Positions 1 to 6,427 of a DNA stretch of 6,772 bases are shown one piece after another (position 1 is the stretch's first letter; every line of letters starts with the position of its first letter). A program made the translations under genes and the position numbers. The notes beneath the pieces are model-generated. The model saw nothing but the letters and a program-made list of their open reading frames with translations, was not told the DNA's origin and made no database searches. The DNA comes from Clostridium sp. CAG:921 (lineage in GTDB: Bacteria; Bacillota; Clostridia; TANB77; CAG-465), in contig HF991907.1 of assembly GCA_000433135.1 (NCBI GenBank), positions 3,666 to 10,437 on the forward strand. The letters run 5' to 3'.

Positions 1-10
1 AAGGGTGGGA

Positions 11-595
11 ATGAATATTAGTAATTTTAAAAATAAAAAACTATGCGCTATTAAATGTGCATTGATAGTTATTGTTTTAATTTTTTTGTTATTTATTAGT
101 GGATACTTTACATTAAGAAAGGTCATTTATCCTTTAAAATATATTGACATTATTACTAAAGAGGCATCGAAAAATAATATAGATCCATACTTATTACTGT
201 CTGTAGTAAAAATTGAAAGTAATTTTAATCCAAATGCAACTTCAAATAAAGGTGCAAAAGGACTTATGCAAATGATTTATTCAACTGCTTTAGAGGTTAA
301 CCAGAAATTAAAGATATATGATACTATTAGTGAGGATGAACTTTATGATGTAGACTTTAATTTAACGATTGGGGCAGATTACTTGGGTATGCTTATAAAA
401 AGGTATAATGGAAATTATTATTTAGCCATATGTGCATATAATGCAGGTCTTGGTAATGTTGATAAGTGGATAGAAAATGGAATCGTATCTGAAAATTTAG
501 ATGATTATAACGAAAATGACATACCATTTAATGAAACAAAGAGATATTTAAAAAATGTTATAAAAACGTATAAGATGTATAAAATATTATATTGA
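11..595 (+). CDS. Membrane-anchored lytic transglycosylase (SLT / GH23 family)
   Basis: This is predicted to be a peptidoglycan lytic transglycosylase, which cleaves the MurNAc-GlcNAc bond to give 1,6-anhydroMurNAc ends outside the membrane. Numbering from ATG 11 gives 194 residues. Residues about 12-35 form one hydrophobic membrane segment after a lysine-rich start, so the catalytic part is anchored outside. The SLT domain covers about 43-190. KIESNFNP carries the likely catalytic Glu69, GLMQM lies at 84-88, and AYNAG at 142-146. These are the three hallmark motifs, and the length suits the short single-domain type. ATG 11 is preferred because AAGGG (1-5) lies 5 nt upstream. A GTG at 5 would overlap that site and add only two residues. 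In many Clostridia a gene like this follows coaE, but the upstream neighbour is outside the window. Family assignment is secure; the physiological role (growth, sporulation or other) is not visible. Confidence 0.93.
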   Translation: MNISNFKNKKLCAIKCALIVIVLIFLLFISGYFTLRKVIYPLKYIDIITKEASKNNIDPYLLLSVVKIESNFNPNATSNKGAKGLMQMIYSTALEVNQKLKIYDTISEDELYDVDFNLTIGADYLGMLIKRYNGNYYLAICAYNAGLGNVDKWIENGIVSENLDDYNENDIPFNETKRYLKNVIKTYKMYKILY

Positions 596-603
596 TTATA
601 AAT

Positions 604-653
604 ACTACTAATTAATTCTTGTATAGATGTATTTTTTTATATTAATTATTAGT
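604..653 (+). repeat. Imperfect AT-rich inverted repeat after the transglycosylase gene
   Basis: Arms 604-616 and 641-653 are complementary at 12 of 13 positions, with a 24-nt loop that contains a run of seven T (631-637). The stem begins 8 nt after the stop codon. It could act as a weak transcription end, but the stem has almost no G-C pairs and no clean T-tract follows it, so the terminator role is only a guess. Confidence 0.3.
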
Positions 654-759
654 TTTAATGTAATTTTGTTAAAAAAGCTAGAAAATAGGCACTTGGTTAC
701 TAAAAATCATTAAATATTTTTTAAATTGTATGAAATGACTACCAAAAAGTGATAAATTG

Positions 760-768
760 TGGTAATAT
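760..768 (+). promoter_or_regulatory. Possible extended -10 promoter for yebC
   Basis: TGG followed by TAATAT (763-768) fits an extended -10 element. No good -35 hexamer sits 16-18 bp upstream. Transcription starting near 775 would carry the whole 795-841 palindrome as a 5' leader hairpin. A competing arrangement is TTGACG at 790-795 with TATAAT at 816-821 inside the palindrome, but its 20-bp spacer is long. In that case the dyad would be a DNA-level element rather than an RNA hairpin. Confidence 0.35.
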
Positions 769-794
769 ATATAAGTAAAGTACAAAAAATTGAC

Positions 795-841
795 GGTATA
801 TATTATTATATACTATATAATAGTATATAATAATATATACC
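795..841 (+). repeat. Perfect 47-bp palindrome (22-bp arms, 3-nt centre) in the yebC leader
   Basis: Arm 795-816 is exactly complementary to arm 820-841, with the centre ATA at 817-819. Only GG/CC at the outer ends and one internal C/G pair are not A-T. It ends 7 nt before the start of the ribosome binding site at 848-856, so it does not cover that site. As RNA it would be a long hairpin that might stabilise the message. As DNA it could be a protein-binding dyad or extrude as a cruciform. There is no T-tract after it, so it is not an ordinary terminator. Confidence 0.9.
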
Positions 842-863
842 ATAACGAAAGGGAGGAATTTTT

Positions 864-1589
864 ATGTCAGGACATAGCAAATGGGCAAATATTAAAAGAA
901 AGAAAGAAGCAGCTGATTTTAAAAAAGCAAATGTATTTTCAAAACTTGGTAAAGAAATTACTGTTGCAGTTAAGATGGGAGGTAGTGGCGATCCAAATAC
1001 TAACAGTAAATTAAAAGATGTAATATCAAAAGCAAAAGCTCAAAACATGCCAAACGATAATATTAATAGATGTATACAAAAAGCTATAGGAGACTCTAAT
1101 GCTGATAGTTATGAAGAAATCGTATACGAAGGTTTTGGTCCTTGTGGTGTTTCTGTTATAGTTGAAGCATTGACAGACAACAAAAATAGAGCTGCCGCAG
1201 ATGTAAGGTGTATATTTAGTAAATCAGGTGGAAATTTAGGTCAATCTGGTTCTGTTGGGTATATGTTTAATAAAAAGGGATATATACTAATAGAAAAAAG
1301 TGAGAATTTTGATGAGGATAGTTTCATGCTTGATGCATTAGATCATGGAGCTGAGGATATAAATTCAGAAGAGGAGTATGTAGAAATCTTTTGTAATCCA
1401 TCGGATTTTTCATCTTTGCTTGAATTTGTACAAGGTCTTGGTGTTACAATACTTGAGTCTGATATAAGGCAAATAGCAACAATTAAAAAAGAATTAAATG
1501 ATGAAGAAGAGGAAAAATTTCAAAGATTTTTAGATAAGTTAGATGACTGCGATGACGTGCAAAATGTATGGCATAATGCTGATATATAA
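864..1589 (+). CDS. yebC: YebC/PmpR/TACO1-family translation or regulatory protein
   Basis: Full-length (241-residue) member of the YebC/PmpR family, cytoplasmic. The N-terminal helical domain opens with the diagnostic SGHSKWANIK (2-11) and continues with the NMPNDNI segment near 61. The middle part shows YEGFGP (88-93), LTDNKNR (103-109) and GGNLGQSGSVGYMF (122-135), all hallmark blocks. The acidic C-terminus ends in VWHNADI, matching the usual VxHN end. The GHSKW start resembles Bacillus YrbC (YebC type I) more than YeeI (type II). The family was long annotated as transcriptional regulators. Mitochondrial TACO1 and recent bacterial work point to ribosome-associated factors that help translation, notably through proline-rich stretches, so 'transcriptional regulator' should be used with care. 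GGGAGG (851-856), 7 nt before ATG 864, fixes the start. It is probably transcribed alone, since a hairpin and a new promoter follow. Confidence 0.96.
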   Translation: MSGHSKWANIKRKKEAADFKKANVFSKLGKEITVAVKMGGSGDPNTNSKLKDVISKAKAQNMPNDNINRCIQKAIGDSNADSYEEIVYEGFGPCGVSVIVEALTDNKNRAAADVRCIFSKSGGNLGQSGSVGYMFNKKGYILIEKSENFDEDSFMLDALDHGAEDINSEEEYVEIFCNPSDFSSLLEFVQGLGVTILESDIRQIATIKKELNDEEEEKFQRFLDKLDDCDDVQNVWHNADI

Positions 1590-1601
1590 TACTACAAAAT
1601 A

Positions 1602-1636
1602 CATAAAAATGTAATTTTTATGAAATATTTTTTAAA
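1602..1636 (+). terminator. Weak hairpin after yebC, possible terminator
   Basis: CATAAAAAT (1602-1610) pairs perfectly with ATTTTTATG (1614-1622) around a GTA loop, 12 nt after the yebC stop. A T-rich stretch (1627-1633) follows. The stem is almost entirely A-U, so it would be a poor terminator. The 10-mer ACATAAAAAT at 1601 recurs at 1651 in the spacer of the next promoter. Confidence 0.4.
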
Positions 1637-1642
1637 AAAGTG

Positions 1643-1671
1643 TTGACTTTACATAAAAATAATGTTATAAT
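1643..1671 (+). promoter_or_regulatory. Near-consensus sigma-A promoter for the nuclease-like gene
   Basis: TTGACT (1643-1648) and TATAAT (1666-1671) are separated by exactly 17 bp, and TGT directly before the -10 adds an extended -10 element. Transcription should start near 1678, about 38 nt before the preferred GTG start at 1716. It is the best promoter in the window. Confidence 0.87.
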
Positions 1672-1715
1672 TAGGTTGTAGGGTGAATAGATTAATAGTG
1701 TAAGGGGTGATTAGA

Positions 1716-2315
1716 GTGTACTATGATAATAAATCAAGCTTTTATTTTAAACAATATGGAGTTCCAATACTAGCAATAGCACTATCAATAGTTTTAATTG
1801 GTGTGGGTTCTTTCTTATATTGGTCTAGTAGTACATCTAACGCATCAAACCAAGATATGGTTGTAGCTAGTAATGAATTAGAAGATGTAAATAAGGTTGC
1901 AGTTGAAATACTTGGTAAAAATCTAGCCAACTTAAAATTAATGCAAACTTCAGATGAAGGTGTAATAACTGAAGTTAAAGATGATGGTAGCATTATATTT
2001 AAACTTAATGAAATGGCTGTGAATATACAATTAATCGGAATTGATACTACGAATATTTCAGATAATTATTTTGAAGTTTTAAAAGAAGATCTAGTGAATA
2101 AAACTGCTACTATAGCTTTTGATAAACAAAAAATAGTTGATGATAAAGTTTATGCTTATGTTTATGTTGATGGATCATTATATAACGAGCATGTGCTAGA
2201 AAGTGGATTAGCAAATCTAAGAAAAGAAACTGTTAACACTACATTATATGACAGATTAAAACAAGCACAAGCATATGCAAAACAACTTTCAAAAGGTATC
2301 TGGAAAAAAAATTAA
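1716..2315 (+). CDS. Membrane-anchored SNase-like (thermonuclease-fold) protein, probably catalytically inactive
   Basis: This 199-residue protein has a short N-terminal tail, one membrane segment at about 14-36, a linker, and a staphylococcal-nuclease-like OB-fold domain from about 80 to the end. Recognisable family blocks are GVITEVKDDGSI, IQLIGIDT (104-111), KVYAYVYVDG, VLESGLANL and the terminal GIW. The orientation suggests an extracytoplasmic domain. Against staphylococcal nuclease, the Asp-Thr of 'GIDT' is kept. The Arg of 'VRLIG' is Gln105, the Glu of 'DTPE' is Asn113, and the Tyr-Gly-Arg block is replaced by Lys-Val-Tyr. The catalytic Arg35, Glu43 and Arg87 equivalents are therefore missing, and it may bind a ligand or protein rather than cut nucleic acid. 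GTG 1716 is preferred because AAGGGG (1702-1707) lies 8 nt upstream; an in-frame GTG at 1707 overlaps that site. It has its own promoter and a strong terminator, so it is likely monocistronic. Confidence 0.8.
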   Translation: MYYDNKSSFYFKQYGVPILAIALSIVLIGVGSFLYWSSSTSNASNQDMVVASNELEDVNKVAVEILGKNLANLKLMQTSDEGVITEVKDDGSIIFKLNEMAVNIQLIGIDTTNISDNYFEVLKEDLVNKTATIAFDKQKIVDDKVYAYVYVDGSLYNEHVLESGLANLRKETVNTTLYDRLKQAQAYAKQLSKGIWKKN

Positions 2316-2324
2316 GCATGCCGA

Positions 2325-2346
2325 GCTAGGGAAAAACCTTAGTTTT
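2325..2346 (+). terminator. Small hairpin upstream of the main terminator
   Basis: Arms 2325-2331 and 2337-2343 pair across an AAAAA loop with G-U wobbles, followed by only three T. It lies 10 nt after the nuclease-like gene. It may be a weak first terminator in tandem with 2365-2408, or simply a 3'-end stabilising stem. Confidence 0.35.
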
Positions 2347-2364
2347 CATATATCAACCTCTTAT

Positions 2365-2408
2365 GATCGCCTCTATAGCAATGTAGAGGCATCTTTTTTT
2401 ATTTTTTA
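2365..2408 (+). terminator. Rho-independent terminator of the nuclease-like gene
   Basis: GCCTCTA (2369-2375) pairs perfectly with TAGAGGC (2384-2390) around an 8-nt loop. The outer GAT/ATC pairs (2365-2367 with 2391-2393) extend the stem past a one-base bulge at 2368. It is followed by T7, A and T6 (2394-2407). This is the clearest intrinsic terminator in the window and separates the nuclease-like gene from the ABC transporter gene. Confidence 0.92.
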
Positions 2409-2418
2409 ATTTGGAATT

Positions 2419-2459
2419 TTAAGTAAAAATATTAAGTAAAAATAAAATTAAGTAAAAAA
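2419..2459 (+). repeat. Three direct copies of TTAAGTAAAAA before the ABC gene
   Basis: TTAAGTAAAAA starts at 2419, 2432 and 2448 (offsets 13 and 16 bp). The first two copies are identical for 12 bp. The array fills the only space where the ABC gene could have its promoter, and I see no convincing -35/-10 pair there. It may be a binding array for a regulator, an A-tract bend, or slippage in AT-rich DNA. Confidence 0.6.
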
Positions 2460-2483
2460 GACAAATCAGAAAGGAGCAATGAA

Positions 2484-5400
2484 GTGCTTCAAGTAAAAAA
2501 TGTATGTAAAGAATATAAAACAGGAAATTTAGTTCAAAAAGCTCTTAATAATGTTAGTTTAAGCTTAAGAGACAATGAATTTGTCGCAATTCTTGGCCCT
2601 AGTGGATCAGGAAAAACTACACTTTTAAATATCATTGGAGGCCTTGATCGTTACGATAGTGGTAATTTAATAATAAATGGTGTCTCAACTAGAAAATATA
2701 AGGATAGAAATTGGGATTCTTATCGTAATCATACGATAGGATTTGTGTTTCAAAGTTATAATTTAATACCACATCAAACTATTCTATCAAATGTTGAACT
2801 TGCATTAACTATATCGGGTATATCAGGCAAAAAGCGTAGGCAAATGGCATTAAACGCTTTAGAACAAGTTGGACTTGTCACACAGGCATATAAAAAGCCA
2901 AGTCAATTATCTGGAGGACAGATGCAAAGAGTAGCTATTGCTAGAGCACTTGTAAATAATCCAGATATAGTATTAGCAGATGAACCAACAGGTGCACTCG
3001 ATAGCGATACAAGTGTACAAGTAATGGAACTTCTAAAAGAAGTAGCAAAAGATCGTTTAGTTGTTATGGTTACACATAATCCTGAACTTGCTGAGCAGTA
3101 TGCTACTAGAATAGTTAAACTAAAAGATGGCGTTATATATTATGATTCTAATCCATGTACATGTAGTATCAGTGATCAAGAAGATGTAAAACATGAGAAA
3201 ATGAGAAAAACTTCGATGTCATTTTTTACTTCTCTATATCTTAGTTTTAACAATTTAAAAACAAAAAAAGGTAGAACAGCATTGGTATCATTTGCAGGAA
3301 GTATTGGAATTATAGGAATAGCACTTATACTTTCTTTATCAAATGGTGTAAACAATTATATTAGGTCAATAGAAGAAGAAACGCTATCTGAATATCCAAT
3401 ACAAATCGATAAAGCTGGCTTAGATATATCTTCAATGCTTGTAACTGATAACGATAAAAATGAGACAAATAAAAAAGATGATATTAATGTTACAAGTAGG
3501 ATTACTAATATATTTTCTAAGATGGGTTCAAATGACCTAATGTCTTTAAAAAAGTATCTAGAAGACAATCAGAGCAATATAAATAAATATACTAAATCTA
3601 TTGAATATTCTTATAGTGTTACTCCAAGAATTTATAGCAGTGATACAAAAAGTATAAGACAGATTAATCCTGACATTTCATTTTCTAATTTAGGAATAAG
3701 TTCTAACAATACGTCAAGTTTAATGTCTAGTATGATGAGTACAGATGTATTTTTTGCATTGCCACGTGATACTAAATTGTATGAAGAACAATACGAAATA
3801 AAGGCCGGTAAGCTTCCATCTAGTTATGATGAATGTGTACTCGTATTATCTTCAAGTGGAAGCATAAGTGATTTTATGCTATACACTTTAGGTTTAAGAG
3901 ATTACAACGAATTTAATAATTTAATGTCCAAGTTTATAACTGGAGAAATTGCACAAACTCCAAACTATTCTGAGACCTATTCGTATAATGATATGCTTGG
4001 AATTGCTTTTAAACTTGTAAATGTTACTGATTATTATGAATATGACAGTGAGTATGAGGTTTGGAAAGATAAATCAGAAAATTTGGATTTTATGAAAAAC
4101 ATTGTTGAAAATGGCAAAGATTTAAAAATCGTAGGTGTTATTAAGCCAAAAGATGATGCTACTGCTCCTATGCTACATTCAGGTATTGGATATTCACCAG
4201 ATTTAACTACTTATGTTATAAATGAGGCTATGAATAGCAAAATTGTAGAAGATCAATTAAAATCACCAGATATAGATGTATTTACTGGTAAGAGATTTGA
4301 TGATGATAAAAGAAATGATTCCTTTGATATGAGTTCATTAATCGATGTTGATACAAATGCAATAAAGTCTGCATTTAAAATGGATGAATCTAAGGTCTCT
4401 GCAGATTTTAGTAATGTAAATAAGTTGATTAGTCAAACTACACTACCAACACTTGATTTTAATGATATTATTGGTAAAGTTAGTTTTTCAATTTCAAATG
4501 ACGATGTGAAAAATTTAGTAAATGATGTATTAAATGGATATTATGAATATATAAAAGAACACTATCCTGAAGCGGATTTTAATAATATTATTAAAAAACT
4601 TTTAGAATATGTAAATTCTAAAGAGGCACAAGATATTATAAAAAGTGAAATTGAAAAAGCCATGAAAGAAAATGGTAGTATTACTATAACTCAAGAACAA
4701 TTAAGAAAAATCTTGTTAAAGGTTATAGATGGGTTTAAAAAATACGCTGAAGAAAATAACATTCCAAATGTGGAAAAGTTAGAAGAATATTTGGAAGAGT
4801 ACTTACAATCTGATGAAACTAAAAATATTATAACTAATAATTTAATGAAAATAATTAAATCACAAAATTTAGAAAAGCAGCTTACTAATATTATGACAGA
4901 GTATATTAAGTCTGCTATGACTAGTATAAGTAATAGATTAGAGGTAGAAATAACAAATAGCATGAAAAATTTAAGTAAATCTATTGTTAATTCAATTAGA
5001 ATTGATGTGAATGCTTTTAAAAATGCTTTTAAAATAAAGATGAATGAAGAAGAATTAACAGAACTTTTAACAACCTTTATGTCAAAAGAAAAAAGCACAT
5101 ATGAAAATAATTTAAAAAAGCTTAATTATGCGACTTTTGACAATCCTAGTAGGATTTCCATTTATCCGAAAGATTTTGATGGTAATAAGGCTATAACTAA
5201 CTTACTTAGTAGTTATAATGAAAAAGTAAAAAATGATGATCAAGATGAAAAAGTCATATCTTATACAGATATGGTAGGAACATTGATGAGCTCTATTACA
5301 ATTATCATAAATGTAGTAAGTTATACATTGATTGCTTTTGTTTCCATATCTTTGATAGTGTCTTCTATTATGATTGGTGTCATTACTTATATTAGTGTTC

Positions 5401-5720
5401 TTGAAAGAAAGAAAGAAATAGGAATTTTAAGAGCAATGGGTGCATCTAAACATAGTGTTGCGCAAGTTTTTAATGCTGAGACTTTTATAATAGGACTACT
5501 TGCAGGTTTAATAGGAATATTAATTACAGTTCTTCTTCTAATACCAATAAATAAACTTATATATGTGCTATCGGATGGCGCAAATGTAAAAGCAACTTTA
5601 CCTATTATAGGCGCAGTTATTTTAGTTATATTAAGTACAATACTTACACTAATAGGTGGAATTATTCCTTCTAAAAAAGCTGCTAAAGAAGATCCTGTAT
5701 TAGCATTAAGATCAGAGTAA
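2484..5720 (+). CDS. MacB-like ABC transporter: fused ATPase and FtsX-type permease with a very large ectodomain
   Basis: One 1078-residue chain in the order ATPase, membrane segment, ectodomain, three membrane segments. The nucleotide-binding domain (1-225) has Walker A GPSGSGKTT (38-46), Q-loop Gln90, signature LSGGQMQR (142-149), Walker B ending ADEP with Glu167, and switch His198, so it should hydrolyse ATP. TM1 is about 266-288. The ectodomain is about 293-937, with a long, mostly helical, Lys/Glu-rich stretch at about 672-882. TM2-TM4 (about 942-970, 997-1025, 1039-1063) form the FtsX domain, including ERKKEIGILRAMGAS after TM2. MacB-type proteins share this topology and work as mechanotransmitters; they usually act with partners, but none is encoded here. 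Substrate is unknown: peptide or antibiotic export, lipoprotein handling or envelope remodelling are possible. Start GTG 2484 is set by AAGGAG (2471-2476), 7 nt upstream. An overlapping ATG at 2479 opens only a five-codon frame and lies too close to that site. Confidence 0.94.
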   Translation: MLQVKNVCKEYKTGNLVQKALNNVSLSLRDNEFVAILGPSGSGKTTLLNIIGGLDRYDSGNLIINGVSTRKYKDRNWDSYRNHTIGFVFQSYNLIPHQTILSNVELALTISGISGKKRRQMALNALEQVGLVTQAYKKPSQLSGGQMQRVAIARALVNNPDIVLADEPTGALDSDTSVQVMELLKEVAKDRLVVMVTHNPELAEQYATRIVKLKDGVIYYDSNPCTCSISDQEDVKHEKMRKTSMSFFTSLYLSFNNLKTKKGRTALVSFAGSIGIIGIALILSLSNGVNNYIRSIEEETLSEYPIQIDKAGLDISSMLVTDNDKNETNKKDDINVTSRITNIFSKMGSNDLMSLKKYLEDNQSNINKYTKSIEYSYSVTPRIYSSDTKSIRQINPDISFSNLGISSNNTSSLMSSMMSTDVFFALPRDTKLYEEQYEIKAGKLPSSYDECVLVLSSSGSISDFMLYTLGLRDYNEFNNLMSKFITGEIAQTPNYSETYSYNDMLGIAFKLVNVTDYYEYDSEYEVWKDKSENLDFMKNIVENGKDLKIVGVIKPKDDATAPMLHSGIGYSPDLTTYVINEAMNSKIVEDQLKSPDIDVFTGKRFDDDKRNDSFDMSSLIDVDTNAIKSAFKMDESKVSADFSNVNKLISQTTLPTLDFNDIIGKVSFSISNDDVKNLVNDVLNGYYEYIKEHYPEADFNNIIKKLLEYVNSKEAQDIIKSEIEKAMKENGSITITQEQLRKILLKVIDGFKKYAEENNIPNVEKLEEYLEEYLQSDETKNIITNNLMKIIKSQNLEKQLTNIMTEYIKSAMTSISNRLEVEITNSMKNLSKSIVNSIRIDVNAFKNAFKIKMNEEELTELLTTFMSKEKSTYENNLKKLNYATFDNPSRISIYPKDFDGNKAITNLLSSYNEKVKNDDQDEKVISYTDMVGTLMSSITIIINVVSYTLIAFVSISLIVSSIMIGVITYISVLERKKEIGILRAMGASKHSVAQVFNAETFIIGLLAGLIGILITVLLLIPINKLIYVLSDGANVKATLPIIGAVILVILSTILTLIGGIIPSKKAAKEDPVLALRSE

Positions 5721-5802
5721 TGTAATAAACGTTAAAAAATATTACAATCTTAATGTAATTATGTCGGTTTGGCTGTAATGTGAATCTTCACAAGGTGTTA
5801 CA
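5721..5802 (+). repeat. Cluster of TGTAAT/ATTACA motifs forming alternative small hairpins
   Basis: Directly after the ABC stop codon, TGTAAT lies at 5721, 5754 and 5774, its complement ATTACA at 5741-5746, and TTACA at 5798-5802. Possible stems are 5721-5726 with 5741-5746, 5741-5746 with 5754-5759, and 5774-5778 with 5798-5802. The last encloses GTGA/TCAC (5780-5783, 5788-5791). The first two stems exclude each other. None is followed by a T-tract, so no terminator is called. The motifs could be operator half-sites or 3'-end structure. Confidence 0.45.
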
Positions 5803-5850
5803 TTTAAAAAGTTGGCTTTGGAAAATACTATTATAACTTTTAAAGCTTTA

Positions 5851-5867
5851 TAATACTCGTAGTATTA
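5851..5867 (+). repeat. Short perfect palindrome TAATACT-CGT-AGTATTA
   Basis: Seven-base arms 5851-5857 and 5861-5867 are exactly complementary around CGT. A separate 10-bp palindrome, TAAAGCTTTA, lies immediately upstream at 5841-5850. The size suits a dimeric regulator's operator, but no promoter is clearly associated with it. Confidence 0.5.
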
Positions 5868-5879
5868 ATATATAAATTT

Positions 5880-5920
5880 AAAAAAATTATACATTAATTA
5901 AAAATATGTATAATTTTTTT
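5880..5920. terminator. Bidirectional intrinsic terminator between the ABC gene and the Fic remnant
   Basis: Arm 5880-5894 (seven A then TTATACAT) is perfectly complementary to arm 5906-5920 (ATGTATAA then seven T) around an 11-nt loop. The A-run on one side and the T-run on the other give U-tracts in both directions. A further T7 at 5922-5928 strengthens the + direction. It lies about 160 nt past the ABC stop and is the only terminator-like structure for that gene. The stem is AT-rich, so its strength is uncertain. Confidence 0.68.
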
Positions 5921-5974
5921 ATTTTTTTATACATATTTGTCGAACATATATAAAAAATGTGATAATTTATACAT
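5887..5974 (+). repeat. TTATACAT repeated three times at exact 40-bp spacing
   Basis: TTATACAT starts at 5887, 5927 and 5967, exactly 40 bp apart, and the last two copies extend to TTATACATAT. An inverted copy (ATGTATAA) sits at 5906-5913 as the other arm of the terminator stem. The third copy overlaps the predicted transcription start of the Fic remnant, as an operator would. Confidence 0.6.
5937..5966 (+). promoter_or_regulatory. Promoter of the Fic remnant
   Basis: TTGTCG (5937-5942) and GATAAT (5961-5966) are 18 bp apart, with an extended -10 TGT at 5958-5960. Transcription would start near 5973, giving a very short leader before GGGGG (5977-5981) and the ATG at 5990. Confidence 0.6.
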
Positions 5975-5989
5975 ATGGGGGTATCAAAA

Positions 5990-6427
5990 ATGAGTTTAAA
6001 TTTATTACCATATGATAACATAGATTTAAAAACTAATCGTATTTTAGAGCAATTAACTTTATCATCAAAGGCACTTGCAGAATTAAAAGGATATGCTAAT
6101 ACAATTCCTAATATGCATATTTTAATAAATGCAGTAACAATAAATGAAGCAAAAGACAGTAGTGCAATTGAAAATATTGTAACAACGCATGACGATATAT
6201 ACAAAGTTCTTACTGAAAGTGGATATAAAGAAGAAAATACAAAGAGGTTGTTGACTATAGAAATGCAATTTTGACAGGATATGAGCAAATAAAAGAAGAT
6301 GGATTTATAAATACAAATACTTTAGTTAAAATACTAGAAGATTCAAAACTTTTGGTCTCAGAAAAAATTGGTAGAGAAAAAAATATATAAAAATGTAAGA
6401 CTTATTGAATTATTAGCAAGCAATTAA
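5990..6427 (+). pseudogene. Decayed Fic-family protein AMP-transferase gene: catalytic core deleted, two frameshifts
   Basis: The first 94 codons (5990-6274) encode a clear Fic N-terminal domain: an LPY...IDLKTNRILEQL opening, ALAELKGYANTIPN, and AKDSSAIENI. The last holds the (S/T)xxxE(G/N) inhibitory-helix motif as Ser57, Glu61, Asn62. At about 6242 one base is missing from an A-run. The next frame continues the expected protein as EVVDYRNAILTGYEQIKEDG (6244-6303), then INTNTLVKI. It jumps directly to LEDSKLLVSEKIGRE, which looks like the C-terminal winged-helix end. The core with the HxFx(D/E)GNGR motif is absent. A second shift in the A7 run 6377-6383 is needed to read IYKNVRLIELLASN up to 6427. 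Intact relatives use this core to AMPylate target proteins. Start ATG 5990 has GGGGG 8 nt upstream; an in-frame ATG at 5975 overlaps that site. Promoter and start look intact, so a 94-residue fragment could still be made. Confidence 0.87.

Noticed and set aside
790..1014. Open frame on the + strand overlapping the palindrome and the start of yebC
   Set aside because: Its start is inside low-complexity AT sequence with no ribosome binding site, and its second half is yebC read in another frame.
2316..2408. Structured 3' region of the nuclease-like gene as a riboswitch for the ABC gene
   Set aside because: I see no match to the conserved cores of riboswitch classes I know. The hairpins sit directly after a stop codon and are explained by transcription termination.
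2479..2496. Five-codon frame (ATG 2479 to TAA 2496) overlapping the ABC start, as a possible leader peptide
   Set aside because: The ribosome binding site is only 2 nt before that ATG but 7 nt before the GTG at 2484, so the GTG is the credible start.
4691..5098. 135-codon minus-strand open frame inside the ABC gene
   Set aside because: It is antisense to a continuous, well-supported coding region and has a low-complexity composition typical of reversed AT-rich code. The same applies to minus-strand frames at 1742-1993, 3356-3568 and 5887-6288.
5887..5974. TTATACATA copies as DnaA boxes of a replication origin
   Set aside because: They differ at two positions from TTATCCACA, including the conserved CAC, and no replication gene or initiator is nearby.
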